Source: Helicobacter pylori Shi112
GTDB taxonomy: Bacteria > Campylobacterota > Campylobacteria > Campylobacterales > Helicobacteraceae
NCBI RefSeq assembly: GCF_000277405.1
Contig: NC_017741.1
Coordinates: forward strand, 310,001-374,000
DNA length: 64,000 nt
Direction of reading: 5' to 3'
This document shows, piece by piece, positions 46,019 to 54,957 of this stretch. The notes beneath the pieces were generated by a model. It saw nothing but the letters and a program-made list of their open reading frames with translations. It did not search any database and was not told the DNA's origin. Positions within the stretch are counted from its first letter, which is position 1; each line of letters opens with the position of its first letter. The translations under genes were made by a program, and so were the position numbers.

Positions 46019-46891
46019 ATGTTTGAAAAAATCACCCTAGCGCATAAGGACTTGTTTTCAAGGTTTTTAAACGCTCAAAAAATCGTTTTATCGGATGTGA
46101 GTTTTACCAATTGTTTTTTATGGCAGCACGCAAGGCTCATTCAAGTGGCGGTGATTAGGGATTGTTTGGTGATTCAAACCACTTATGACAATCAAAAACC
46201 CTTTTATTTCTATCCTATCGGTAAGAATGCGCTTGAATGCGTAAAAGAGCTTTTGAAGCGAGAAAAAAATTTACGATTCCACTCCTTGACTTTAGAGCAA
46301 AAAGACGATTTGAAAGACAATTTTGTAGGGGTGTTTGATTTCACTTACAACAGAGACAGGAGCGATTATATTTATTCTATTGAAGAATTGATCGCTTTAA
46401 AAGGGAAAAAATACCATAAGAAAAAAAACCACTTAAACCAGTTTTTAACTAATTGCGCGAATTTTGTTTATGAAAAAATTTCTTCTCAAAACAGAAAGGA
46501 AGTTTTAGAAGCCTCCAAAGAGTGGTTTTTAGAAAGCCAGACCGATGATATAGGGCTAATCAATGAGAATAAGGGCATTCAAAGCGTGTTGGAAAATTAT
46601 GAGAGCTTGGATGTGAAAGGGGGGCTAGTTAGGGTTAATGGAGAAATAGTCTCGTTTAGTTTTGGAGAAGTTTTAAACGAAGAAACCGCGCTCATTCACA
46701 TTGAAAAAGCCCGCATGGATATTGCAGGCGCGTATCAAATCATCAACCAGCAATTGCTTTTGAATGAATTTAGCCATTTGACTTACGCTAACAGAGAAGA
46801 AGATCTAGGGTTAGAGGGTTTGAGAAGGTCTAAAATGAGCTATAACCCGGTGTTTTTGATAGACAAATACGAAGCTGTTGCTAAAAATTAA
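46019..46891 (+). CDS. DUF2156 protein (GNAT-like lysyltransferase C-terminal domain)
   Basis: This 290-residue soluble protein has the DUF2156 pattern: LSDVSFTNCFLWQHARLIQVAV near the N-terminus, YIYSIEELIALKGKKYHKKKNHLNQFL in the centre, and GGLVRVNGEIVSFSFGE...TALIHIEKARMDIAGAYQIINQQ at the C-terminal half. DUF2156 is the GNAT-like domain that in MprF transfers aminoacyl groups to phosphatidylglycerol, but here the membrane part is absent. The substrate is unknown. Its stop codon is immediately followed by the pabB ATG, so they are likely coupled. Confidence 0.75.
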   Translation: MFEKITLAHKDLFSRFLNAQKIVLSDVSFTNCFLWQHARLIQVAVIRDCLVIQTTYDNQKPFYFYPIGKNALECVKELLKREKNLRFHSLTLEQKDDLKDNFVGVFDFTYNRDRSDYIYSIEELIALKGKKYHKKKNHLNQFLTNCANFVYEKISSQNRKEVLEASKEWFLESQTDDIGLINENKGIQSVLENYESLDVKGGLVRVNGEIVSFSFGEVLNEETALIHIEKARMDIAGAYQIINQQLLLNEFSHLTYANREEDLGLEGLRRSKMSYNPVFLIDKYEAVAKN

Positions 46892-48571
46892 ATGATTTTT
46901 GGGGATTTTAAATATCAAAAAAGGATTAAAAAACTCACCGCCACCAATCTTCATGAGCTGAAAAACGCCCTGGATTTCATCTCTCAAAATAGGGGGAATG
47001 GGTATTTTGTGGGGTATCTTTTATACGAAGCGCGCTTAGCGTTTTTAGATGAAAATTTTCAAAGTCAAACCCCTTTTTTATATTTTGAACAATTTTTAGA
47101 AAGAAAAAAATATTCTTTAGAGCCTTTAAAAGAGCATGCGTTTTACCCCAAAATCCACAGCTCTTTAGATCAAAAAACTTATTTCAAGCAGTTCAAAGCC
47201 GTTAAAGAATATCTCAAAAACGGCGATACCTATCAAGTGAATCTCACGATGGATTTATTTTTAGACACTAAAGCCAAACTGAAGCGCGTTTTTAAGGAGG
47301 TGATACACAACCAAAACACGCCCTTTAAGGCTTTTATAGAAAATGAGTTTGGGAGCGTTTTAAGTTTTTCGCCGGAATTGTTTTTTGAATTAGAGTTTTT
47401 AGACACAGCGATTAAGATTGTTACAAAACCCATGAAAGGCACGATCGCTCGCTCAAATAACCCCTTAATAGATGAAAAAAACCGATTGTTTTTGCAAAAT
47501 GATGACAAAAATAGAAGTGAAAATGTGATGATTGTGGATTTACTGCGTAACGATTTGAGCCGCTTGGCCTTAAAAAATAGCGTGAAAGTCAATCAATTGT
47601 TTGAAATCATCAGCTTGCCTAGCGTGTATCAAATGATAAGCGAGATTGAAGCGAAATTGCCCCTAAAAACCAGCTTGTTTGAGATTTTTAAGGCGTTGTT
47701 CCCTTGCGGATCTGTGACCGGATGCCCTAAAATAAAAACCATGCAAATCATTGAAAGTTTAGAAAAACGCCCTAGGGGGGTGTATTGCGGAGCGATAGGC
47801 ATGGTTGAAGAAAAAAAAGCCCTTTTTAGCGTGCCTATCCGCACTTTAGAAAAAAGAGCGCGCGAAGATTTTTTGCATTTAGGGGTAGGGAGTGGGGTAA
47901 CTTATAAAAGTAAAGCGCCCAAAGAATATGAAGAGAGCTTTTTAAAATCCTTTTTTGTGATGCCCAAAATAGAATTTGAGATTGTAGAAACGATGAAAAT
48001 TATCAAAAAGGATCAAAAATTAGAGATTAACAATAAAAACGCCCATGAAGAACGCTTAATGAATAGCGCCCAATATTTCAATTTCAAACATGATGAAAAT
48101 CTTTTAGACTTTGAATTAGAAAAAGAAGGGGTTTTAAGGGTTTTACTCAATAAAAAGGGCAAGCTCATTAAAGAATACAAAGCCTTAGAGCCTTTAAAAA
48201 GCCTAGAAATTCGTTTGAGTGAAGCCCCCATTGATAAACGCAATGATTTTTTATACCATAAGACCACCTATGCCCCTTTTTATCAAAACGCCCGAGCGCT
48301 CATTAAACAAGGCGTTATTTTTGATGAAATCTTTTATAACCAGGATCTAGAACTCACTGAAGGCGCTAGGAGTAATCTCATTTTAGAAATCCATAACAGG
48401 CTTTTAACCCCTTATTTTAGCGCGGGCGCGTTAAACGGGACGGGTGTGATGGGATTGTTAAAAAAGGGTCTTGTTGAGCATGCCCCTTTAAAATTGCAAG
48501 ACTTGCAAAGAGCGTCTAAAATCTATTGCATCAATGCTTTATATGGCTTAGTGGAAGTGAAAATCAAATAA
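46892..48571 (+). CDS. pabB: Aminodeoxychorismate synthase component I fused to aminodeoxychorismate lyase
   Basis: The 559-residue protein joins two steps of p-aminobenzoate synthesis for folate. Residues about 1-345 are PabB: NGDTYQVNLTM, LSFSPELFFE, TKPMKGTIAR, SENVMIVDLLRNDL, FPCGSVTGCPKIKTMQIIE and PRGVYCGAIG, all anthranilate-synthase-type chorismate motifs. The PIKGT-type PMKGT marks PabB over TrpE. Residues about 370-559 resemble the PLP-fold PabC lyase (FDEIFYNQDLELTEGARSNLILEI, LNGTGVMGLL). The glutaminase PabA is not in the window. Confidence 0.88.
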   Translation: MIFGDFKYQKRIKKLTATNLHELKNALDFISQNRGNGYFVGYLLYEARLAFLDENFQSQTPFLYFEQFLERKKYSLEPLKEHAFYPKIHSSLDQKTYFKQFKAVKEYLKNGDTYQVNLTMDLFLDTKAKLKRVFKEVIHNQNTPFKAFIENEFGSVLSFSPELFFELEFLDTAIKIVTKPMKGTIARSNNPLIDEKNRLFLQNDDKNRSENVMIVDLLRNDLSRLALKNSVKVNQLFEIISLPSVYQMISEIEAKLPLKTSLFEIFKALFPCGSVTGCPKIKTMQIIESLEKRPRGVYCGAIGMVEEKKALFSVPIRTLEKRAREDFLHLGVGSGVTYKSKAPKEYEESFLKSFFVMPKIEFEIVETMKIIKKDQKLEINNKNAHEERLMNSAQYFNFKHDENLLDFELEKEGVLRVLLNKKGKLIKEYKALEPLKSLEIRLSEAPIDKRNDFLYHKTTYAPFYQNARALIKQGVIFDEIFYNQDLELTEGARSNLILEIHNRLLTPYFSAGALNGTGVMGLLKKGLVEHAPLKLQDLQRASKIYCINALYGLVEVKIK

Positions 48572-48651
48572 CCATAAAATAGAGCGGCTAAAACCTCATT
48601 TTTTAGAAATAGGCTACTAAATAGAGCAAAAAAGTTAAAACTCGCCCCCAG

Positions 48652-48666
48652 TAATCATAATGATTA
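48652..48666 (+). promoter_or_regulatory. Fur box upstream of amiE
   Basis: TAATCAT-A-ATGATTA is a perfect 7-1-7 inverted repeat. It differs from the H. pylori iron-Fur consensus TAATAATnATTATTA only by one symmetric substitution per arm. It lies about 98 bases before the amiE ATG, upstream of a TATAGA-like -10 at about 48684. I recall amiE as a gene repressed by iron through Fur, which fits. Confidence 0.7.
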
Positions 48667-48763
48667 AAGTTTTCATGTTCATTATAGATCCATTTACACA
48701 ACTATTTTATAAATTCAAATAGAGGGTTTGTAGGAACTCTCATTAAAGAACAAGGAGTATAAC

Positions 48764-49783
48764 ATGAGACATGGAGATATTAGTAGCAGCCCAGATACTG
48801 TGGGTGTAGCGGTAGTTAATTATAAGATGCCTAGACTCCACACTAAGAATGAGGTGTTGGAAAATTGTCGCAATATCGCCAAGGTGATTGGTGGGGTCAA
48901 ACAAGGTCTGCCCGGGTTGGATCTGATTATTTTCCCTGAATACAGCACGCATGGGATTATGTATGACAGACAAGAAATGTTTGACACAGCCGCAAGCGTT
49001 CCTGGAGAAGAAACCGCAATCCTTGCTGAGGCTTGTAAGAAAAACAAGGTTTGGGGAGTGTTCTCTTTGACGGGGGAAAAACACGAGCAAGCTGAAAAGA
49101 ATCCCTATAATACTTTGATTCTTGTCAATGATAAGGGTGAGATCGTGCAAAAATACCGCAAAATCTTGCCTTGGTGCCCTATTGAATGCTGGTATCCTGG
49201 GGATAAAACTTATGTGGTTGATGGGCCTAAGGGCTTGAAAGTTTCTTTGATTATTTGCGATGATGGTAACTATCCTGAAATTTGGCGCGATTGCGCGATG
49301 CGTGGGGCAGAACTCATTGTGCGCTGTCAAGGTTACATGTATCCGGCTAAAGAGCAACAAATTGCGATCGTGAAAGCTATGGCGTGGGCTAATCAATGTT
49401 ATGTAGCGGTAGCGAATGCGACCGGCTTTGATGGGGTGTATTCCTATTTCGGGCATTCTAGCATTATTGGTTTTGACGGGCATACTTTGGGCGAATGCGG
49501 GGAAGAAGAAAATGGTCTTCAATACGCTCAACTTTCTGTGCAACAAATCCGTGATGCGAGGAAATACGACCAAAGCCAAAACCAACTCTTCAAACTCTTA
49601 CACAGAGGTTATAGTGGGGTTTTTGCTAGTGGCGATGGGGATAAGGGTGTGGCGGAATGCCCTTTTGAGTTCTATAAAACTTGGGTGAATGACCCCAAAA
49701 AAGCTCAAGAAAATGTAGAAAAATTCACTCGCCCAAGCGTGGGTGTGGCCGCTTGTCCTGTAGGCGATTTGCCCACGAAATAA
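48764..49783 (+). CDS. amiE: Aliphatic amidase
   Basis: AmiE hydrolyses short amides to carboxylic acid and ammonia, supplying nitrogen and buffering acid in the cytoplasm. The 339-residue protein carries the nitrilase-superfamily triad: Glu59 in [10 protein letters not shown], Lys133 in KYRKILPW and Cys165 in [15 protein letters not shown]. High identity to Pseudomonas-type amidases is evident from the uniform text, including ending [21 protein letters not shown] precedes the ATG. A Fur box lies upstream. It is a single-gene unit, convergent with flgL. Codon use looks slightly richer in GC-containing codons than its neighbours, which may reflect acquisition or high expression. Confidence 0.97.
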   Translation: MRHGDISSSPDTVGVAVVNYKMPRLHTKNEVLENCRNIAKVIGGVKQGLPGLDLIIFPEYSTHGIMYDRQEMFDTAASVPGEETAILAEACKKNKVWGVFSLTGEKHEQAEKNPYNTLILVNDKGEIVQKYRKILPWCPIECWYPGDKTYVVDGPKGLKVSLIICDDGNYPEIWRDCAMRGAELIVRCQGYMYPAKEQQIAIVKAMAWANQCYVAVANATGFDGVYSYFGHSSIIGFDGHTLGECGEEENGLQYAQLSVQQIRDARKYDQSQNQLFKLLHRGYSGVFASGDGDKGVAECPFEFYKTWVNDPKKAQENVEKFTRPSVGVAACPVGDLPTK

Positions 49784-49862
49784 AGGGCAAAAGGAGGGGG
49801 CTTTAGAAGCTTAAAAGCAATTTTAATATCTCTTTTTAGAACGCTTAAAAACCACCAAAAGA

Positions 49863-52343
49863 CTACAAATATTTCGTTAAAGACAGATTATTGATTTTGT
49901 TCGTGGAAGCCAGAACGGCGTTATAGTTGTTAGTGAGATTGGAAAATTTATTGTAAGTTTCTGCCATGTCCGTGCCGGTTGTTTCCCCGCGAATGCTTTG
50001 AACTTGCGTTTTTAAAACTTCATTACGCCTGATAATGTTTTCAAACGTCTTACCATGAGCGCCGTTTTTAGCGATCATTTTTTCTATGTGATCGCTCAAG
50101 TGATCTATAAGGGTGATGCCGTTTTGAATGCCTAAATTACGCATGTCGCTAGAATAAGTATCCCCTAAAGCGTCCGGGCGATAAATCCCTTTTCTTACCG
50201 AAGTGATGGTATTTTCTAATTGATCAAAAAAATTCACGCTGGGCTTGTCAATAATTAAAGCGTTATTAGCGTTTAATTTAAGGCTTGGTTTGTCGCTGTG
50301 CAAGGCGTTTTGAGAAAAATCATTCGCGTCTTTATCAAAAAGCATGAACTGCATTTTGGTGTTTGAGTGCATGTTATCTTGGATAATGACTTTTCCTTCT
50401 TCATTCAAATTAACAGAAAGGTTGTCTTTAGCTTGTTTTAACAATTCAATAAAGCGCTCCTTGCTTTCTTTTGAAGTGGGGTTATCGCTGATTTGTTGGT
50501 AGATGGCGGGGTCAGTATTGCTGTAATTGAGCGCGATACTCATCGCATCCATAAGTTGCCTGTAAGTTACTTCATTGGGTTTAGAAGCTTGAATATCAGC
50601 GCTTGTGGGGTCATAAAGCGGGATTTTAATGCCATTAGGCAAACTTAAAAAAGCCCCATTATTATCCAAGATCATTTGCGCTTCTAAAAACGAACCATTC
50701 ACATCGTTTAATTTCATGTTAAAAACGCTATTTTCTAAACTCCCATTAGCGACTTCACTCAGTTTAGTAGAGCCATTAGCCGCGCCATTTTGAGCGATTT
50801 GAGCCACATTGCTTTCTAATTTTGCCCCTTCTTTATTGAAATAGGTTTTTTGGTATTCGCTCGCATTATTAGTAGGAATGCCGGCCACTTCTAGCCCTTT
50901 TTGATCTAGGGCGCTTAAAGCAAAAGAAATAGGCGATTGGTTAGAAGAATTGTCAATAATCCTCAAACGCCCGTTTGTTTCAATTTCCACATCCACTTCA
51001 TTATTAAAGCGTTCTTTAATCGCGTCTTTCAAATCTTTAATCGTAGAATTTTTCACATTTAAAAGAATGGGAATATCCAAATAAACAGGGAGGTTTGGGA
51101 TTTTAATAGCGCTCGTATCGTCCCTGGCATTGATTTTTAAAGTTTCCACGCTATCGCCAAAAATCTCGCTCAATTTAGTGTTTTTGTTGGCTAAAACATT
51201 GTCTTTAGTTACAAACACGCTAGGGATTTCAAGCACCCTAGGGTTATACATGTTGGGCACCGCTTTAACCTGGCTCAAGCTCCTATCCGTTACAAACGCG
51301 CTTTTGACATATTCAGTAACCCTTTTAGCGCTTGAACGCAAGGCGTCTAAATCGTCAAAATCCCCATCGCTAGAAATCAAATGAAAATCCAAATTTTCAC
51401 TGCCAGGCGTTAGGTTTTTGATCTCAATTTGCCCCCAATTATTCAAACTCACATCCACGACTTTATTTTGCGAAGTGTTCCCGTAAGCATGACCGATTTT
51501 ATCCAGCAAATCGCTCACTTTAGTCGCGCTTTCTTTGTTCTGGTAGGCTTTATCCAGCGCGAATTTTTCTTTAAAACTGGAGCCATCAGGCCTAATGCCT
51601 TGCAAATAAAAAAACTCTTTAGGGTCATTGGTGGGGTCTTTATCGTTATCGCCGATGAGTTCTCGCAAGGTATCACCGGGTTTAATAAAAACTTCTTCAG
51701 GCAATGAAGAATGCTCTAAAGCGTCCATCACATCAGGGTGGAGCTTGTTTTGATTGAGTAATTTAATGTTGGTGGTGATGAGTTTGTGCTTGTCTTTATC
51801 CGCGCCTAAAAACAAATCTTGCCCACTGATATTATAAGGCACAAGGTTATCAGAGCTGATGAGTGCGTTTAAATCTTCGCCATTGCCATGGTATTTCCCC
51901 TCGCTATCAATGGGGGGTCTATCCACCTTACTGCCCCCAAATAAAAATTCCCCCCCTATAGAGGTGTTAGCAACATTCATCATATGCTCCCTCAAGCGTT
52001 CCAAATCGTTAGCGATAGCGACGCGAGAAGTTTCTGAATGCACATCGTTAGCGGATTGGATGAGCTTGGTTTTAAAAGTCTCCATCGTTTTAGAAAATTC
52101 TTGCAAGGCTTTGTCGGTATTGAGCGTTGAAGTGTAAGCGTTTTGAGCCACATCAATGCCTTGATCTAAGGTGTTTTCTTCGTATTGGAATTTTAAATTC
52201 TGGTTGTTAATGTCGCTGTTTTGATAGCCATAACGGATTTTTAGCCCTGAAGCGATCTGCGTGTTAGCGTCGTTGATTTTATTTTGTAAAGCGTTTTGAT
52301 AGTTATTCATTTGGTTGTATTTTGAGCCAAAGGTAACGCGCAT
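49863..52343 (-). CDS. flgL: Flagellar hook-associated protein 3 (FlgL), extended epsilonproteobacterial form
   Basis: FlgL joins hook to filament. The N-terminal flagellin-like coiled coil (1-110, RVTFGSKYNQMNNYQNALQN, TQIASGLKI) and C-terminal partner (about 740-826, ending NNYNAVLASTNKINNLSLTKYL) form the polymerising core. The product has 826 residues against about 310 in enterics. The extra central part contains three similar units (about 224-325, 391-478, 528-670, numbered from two residues upstream of the start), each beginning TxLxEL/F and ending with a strand pair like VDVEIETNGRLRIIDNSSNQSPISFAL. ATG at 52343 is preferred to TTG at 52349 because AAGGA is seven bases before it. A sigma-54 promoter lies upstream. 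Confidence 0.93.
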   Translation of the reverse strand: MRVTFGSKYNQMNNYQNALQNKINDANTQIASGLKIRYGYQNSDINNQNLKFQYEENTLDQGIDVAQNAYTSTLNTDKALQEFSKTMETFKTKLIQSANDVHSETSRVAIANDLERLREHMMNVANTSIGGEFLFGGSKVDRPPIDSEGKYHGNGEDLNALISSDNLVPYNISGQDLFLGADKDKHKLITTNIKLLNQNKLHPDVMDALEHSSLPEEVFIKPGDTLRELIGDNDKDPTNDPKEFFYLQGIRPDGSSFKEKFALDKAYQNKESATKVSDLLDKIGHAYGNTSQNKVVDVSLNNWGQIEIKNLTPGSENLDFHLISSDGDFDDLDALRSSAKRVTEYVKSAFVTDRSLSQVKAVPNMYNPRVLEIPSVFVTKDNVLANKNTKLSEIFGDSVETLKINARDDTSAIKIPNLPVYLDIPILLNVKNSTIKDLKDAIKERFNNEVDVEIETNGRLRIIDNSSNQSPISFALSALDQKGLEVAGIPTNNASEYQKTYFNKEGAKLESNVAQIAQNGAANGSTKLSEVANGSLENSVFNMKLNDVNGSFLEAQMILDNNGAFLSLPNGIKIPLYDPTSADIQASKPNEVTYRQLMDAMSIALNYSNTDPAIYQQISDNPTSKESKERFIELLKQAKDNLSVNLNEEGKVIIQDNMHSNTKMQFMLFDKDANDFSQNALHSDKPSLKLNANNALIIDKPSVNFFDQLENTITSVRKGIYRPDALGDTYSSDMRNLGIQNGITLIDHLSDHIEKMIAKNGAHGKTFENIIRRNEVLKTQVQSIRGETTGTDMAETYNKFSNLTNNYNAVLASTNKINNLSLTKYL

Positions 52344-52373
52344 GATCAAATCCTTATTGGTTTTTTAACAAAC

Positions 52374-52391
52374 AAGCTAAAAGTATTCCAA
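52374..52391 (-). promoter_or_regulatory. Sigma-54 (RpoN) promoter of flgL
   Basis: On the minus strand TTGGAATACTTTTAGCTT has the invariant GG (52389-52388) and GC (52377-52376) separated by exactly ten bases, as required for the -24/-12 element. The GC is about 33 bases before the flgL ATG. FlgL is an RpoN-class flagellar gene in H. pylori, in line with this site. Confidence 0.75.
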
Positions 52392-52537
52392 AACAAGTTA
52401 ATAACAATTGTGAGTGGTTTGAGTGGAGCAATGATGCGGGGTAATAATGGCGGGTTAAATGGGGTTGTTTTGAGTAAAAAAATTCTTTTAATATGAATTT
52501 AATCTAAATTTAAAGTTAAATTTTAGCAAATACTCAC

Positions 52538-52543
52538 TATAAT
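52538..52543 (+). promoter_or_regulatory. Perfect -10 box (TATAAT) for rplU-rpmA
   Basis: TATAAT lies 45 bases before the rplU ATG in the 239-base divergent region shared with flgL. The leader that follows contains AAGGAA just before the ATG. Confidence 0.65.
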
Positions 52544-52587
52544 AAGCGTTTATTTTAAAAAGAGCGTTCAATTTTTAAGGAATAGAA

Positions 52588-52902
52588 ATGTCATACGCAA
52601 TATTTAAGCATGGCGGTAAGCAATATAAAGTCGTTGAAGGCGATATTGTTTTATTGGATAAAATGGATAAAGAGCCTAAGGCTTTAGTGGAATTAGTGGA
52701 AGTGTTAGCCGTGTCCAAAGAAGGCAAACTCTCTTGCGGGAAACCCTTTGTGAATGGGGCTAAAATTGAAGCGGAAGTGATCAATGAAGGGCGTGGCAAA
52801 AAAGTCATCACTTTCAAAAAACGCCGCCGAAAAGACAGCAAAACCAAGCGTGGTTTTAGAAGAGATTTCACTCGTGTTAGAATCACTAAAATTGTAGCAT
52901 AA
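52588..52902 (+). CDS. rplU: 50S ribosomal protein L21
   Basis: The 104-residue protein shows the L21 signature: [23 protein letters not shown] at the N-terminus and [32 protein letters not shown] at the basic C-terminus. L21 binds 23S rRNA near L20. The start follows AAGGAATAGAA. It is 14 bases from rpmA, the conserved L21-L27 pair. Confidence 0.98.
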   Translation: MSYAIFKHGGKQYKVVEGDIVLLDKMDKEPKALVELVEVLAVSKEGKLSCGKPFVNGAKIEAEVINEGRGKKVITFKKRRRKDSKTKRGFRRDFTRVRITKIVA

Positions 52903-52916
52903 AGGAGCATTAGACA

Positions 52917-53183
52917 ATGGCACACAAGAAAGGTCAAGGGAGCACGCAGAATAACAGAGATTCTGCAGGAAGACGCTTAGGCGTGAAAAAATTCGGCTCA
53001 GAATTTGTGAGAGCAGGGAATATTATCGTGCGCCAAAGAGGCACTAAAATGCATCCGGGTAATAATGTGGGCATGGGGAAAGACCATACCTTATACGCGC
53101 TCATAGATGGCGTTGTGAAGTTTGAGCATAAAGACAGAAACCGCAAGAAGGTTTCTGTGGTTAGTCAAAACTTTGGGGAGTAG
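52917..53183 (+). CDS. rpmA: 50S ribosomal protein L27
   Basis: The 88-residue L27 begins [27 protein letters not shown], the N-terminal tail that reaches toward the peptidyl transferase centre. It continues with [29 protein letters not shown]. There is no cleavable N-terminal extension of the Firmicutes type. AAAGGAG precedes the ATG. Unlike the common rplU-rpmA-obg cluster, obg here is displaced by the dpp operon, 5.3 kb downstream. Confidence 0.98.
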
Positions 53184-53250
53184 GGTAACCTTTAAAGGTC
53201 AATTAAACCTTTGGGTGTTTGTTAAACGCCTATAAACGCAATAAAATATT

Positions 53251-53256
53251 TATAAT
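53251..53256 (+). promoter_or_regulatory. Perfect -10 box (TATAAT) for the dpp operon
   Basis: TATAAT followed by TTAG lies 42 bases before the dppA ATG at 53298. It is the first strong promoter element after rpmA and could drive dppA through dppF and perhaps obg. Confidence 0.6.
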
Positions 53257-53297
53257 TTAGATCTCTATCCTTTAGAATTTGTTGTGGAGATTGGCTT

Positions 53298-54947
53298 ATG
53301 AATAATGTTTTTGTTAAGGGTTTGTTTTTTTTTCTTTTGTTGTTTGGGTTCTTTTTGAAAGCTTTAGAAAACCCAAACGCTACTCTTAATCCCTCTAAAG
53401 AAAATGTTTCCGTTGAAGAGCAAAAGCGTTTTGGAGGCGTTTTAGTTTTTGCTAGAGGCGCTGATGGATCAAGCATGGATCCTGCCTTAGTAACTGATGG
53501 CGAAAGCTATGTGGCAACGGGCAATATTTATGACACGCTCGTGCAATTCAAATACGGCACCACAGAAATTGAACCCGCCTTAGCGACAAGCTGGGAAATA
53601 TCCCCGGATGGTCTTGTATATACCTTTCATTTACGCAAAGGGGTTTATTTCCACCAGACGAAGTATTGGAATAAAAAAGTAGAGTTTAGCGCTAAAGATG
53701 TGCTGTTTTCGTTTGAGCGCCAGATGGATAAGGCTAAACGATACTATAACCCGGGGGCTAAAAGCTATAAATACTGGGAAGGCATGGGCATGTCTCATAT
53801 TATTAAGAGCATTGAAGCTTTAGATGATTACACGATTAGATTCACGCTTAATGGGCCAGAAGCCCCGTTTTTAGCCAATTTAGGCATGGACTTTTTGAGC
53901 ATTTTGAGTAAGGATTATGCTGATTATTTGGCTCAAAATAATAAAAAAGACGAGTTGGCTAAAAAACCTATTGGGACAGGGCCTTTCAAATTCTTTTTGT
54001 GGAATAAAGATGAAAAAATCATTCTTCTAAAAAATCAGGATTATTGGGGGTCTAAAGCTTATTTGGATAAGGTGGTGGTGCGCACCATTCCTAATCCTTC
54101 CACTCGCGCTTTGGCGTTGCGCACCGGTGAAATCATGCTCATGACTGGGCCTAACCTTAGTGAAGTGGAGCAATTAGAAAAAGTCCCTAATATCGTGGTG
54201 GATAAGAGCGCTGGGTTGTTGGCGAGTTGGCTTTCATTAAACACGCAAAAAAAGTATTTTAACAACCCTTTAGTGCGTTTAGCCATCAACCATGCGATTA
54301 ATGTTGATGATTACATCAAAGTGCTTTATGAAGGCTTTGCCCAAAAAATGGTCAATCCTTTCCCGCCCACCATATGGGGTTATAACTACAACATCAAACC
54401 CTATGAATACGATTTGAAAAAGGCTAAAGAGTTATTGAAACAAGCGGGGTATCCTAACGGCTTTAAAACCACCATTTTTACCACTGCCACCCGTAACCCA
54501 AAAGGAGCGGTGTTCATACAAGCGAGCCTGGCTAAAATTGGCATTGATGTGAAAATTGAAGTGTATGAGTGGGGGGCTTATTTGAAAAGAACGGGTCTGG
54601 GCGAGCATGAAATGGCGTTTGCAGGCTGGATGGCAGACATTGCGGATCCGGATAATTTCTTATACACCTTATGGAGCAAGCAAGCAGCCTCAGCTATACC
54701 CACTCAAAATGGTTCCTTTTATAAGAGCGACGCCTTTTCAGATCTTCTTTTAAAGGCTAAACGGGTTTCTGATCAAAAGGAGAGGGAAGCTCTTTATTTA
54801 AAGGCTCAAGAAATTATCCATAAAGATGCGCCCTATGTGCCTTTAGCTTATCCTTATTCGGTGGTGCCGCACTTGTCTAAAGTTAAGGGTTATAAGACGA
54901 CCGGAGTGAGCGTGAATCGCTTCTTTAAGGTGTATTTAGAAAAGTAA
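53298..54947 (+). CDS. dppA: Dipeptide ABC transporter periplasmic binding protein
   Basis: This 549-residue solute-binding protein of the SBP_5 family has a signal peptide (VKGLFFFLLLFGFFLKALE). Family blocks include VFARGADGSSMDPALVTDGESYVATGNIYDTLVQF, LATSWEISPDGLVYTFHLRKGVYFHQTKYW, AKDVLFSFER and GTGPFKFFLWNKDEKIILLKNQDYWG. It captures peptides and hands them to DppBC. The signal-peptide codons contain a T9 run (53324-53332), a potential slippage site. Peptides, not haem, are the expected ligand, but SBP_5 specificity is hard to tell from sequence. Confidence 0.94.
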   Translation: MNNVFVKGLFFFLLLFGFFLKALENPNATLNPSKENVSVEEQKRFGGVLVFARGADGSSMDPALVTDGESYVATGNIYDTLVQFKYGTTEIEPALATSWEISPDGLVYTFHLRKGVYFHQTKYWNKKVEFSAKDVLFSFERQMDKAKRYYNPGAKSYKYWEGMGMSHIIKSIEALDDYTIRFTLNGPEAPFLANLGMDFLSILSKDYADYLAQNNKKDELAKKPIGTGPFKFFLWNKDEKIILLKNQDYWGSKAYLDKVVVRTIPNPSTRALALRTGEIMLMTGPNLSEVEQLEKVPNIVVDKSAGLLASWLSLNTQKKYFNNPLVRLAINHAINVDDYIKVLYEGFAQKMVNPFPPTIWGYNYNIKPYEYDLKKAKELLKQAGYPNGFKTTIFTTATRNPKGAVFIQASLAKIGIDVKIEVYEWGAYLKRTGLGEHEMAFAGWMADIADPDNFLYTLWSKQAASAIPTQNGSFYKSDAFSDLLLKAKRVSDQKEREALYLKAQEIIHKDAPYVPLAYPYSVVPHLSKVKGYKTTGVSVNRFFKVYLEK

Positions 54948-54957
54948 AAGGGGTTGT

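Noticed and set aside
49784..49862. Terminator between convergent amiE and flgL
   Set aside because: Only a five-base GCTTT/AAAGC stem was found, with a weak T-run; not convincing.
53184..53250. Stem GGGTGTTT/AAACGCC after rpmA as terminator
   Set aside because: The stem is short with a wobble pair and no T-run follows, so support is too weak to list.
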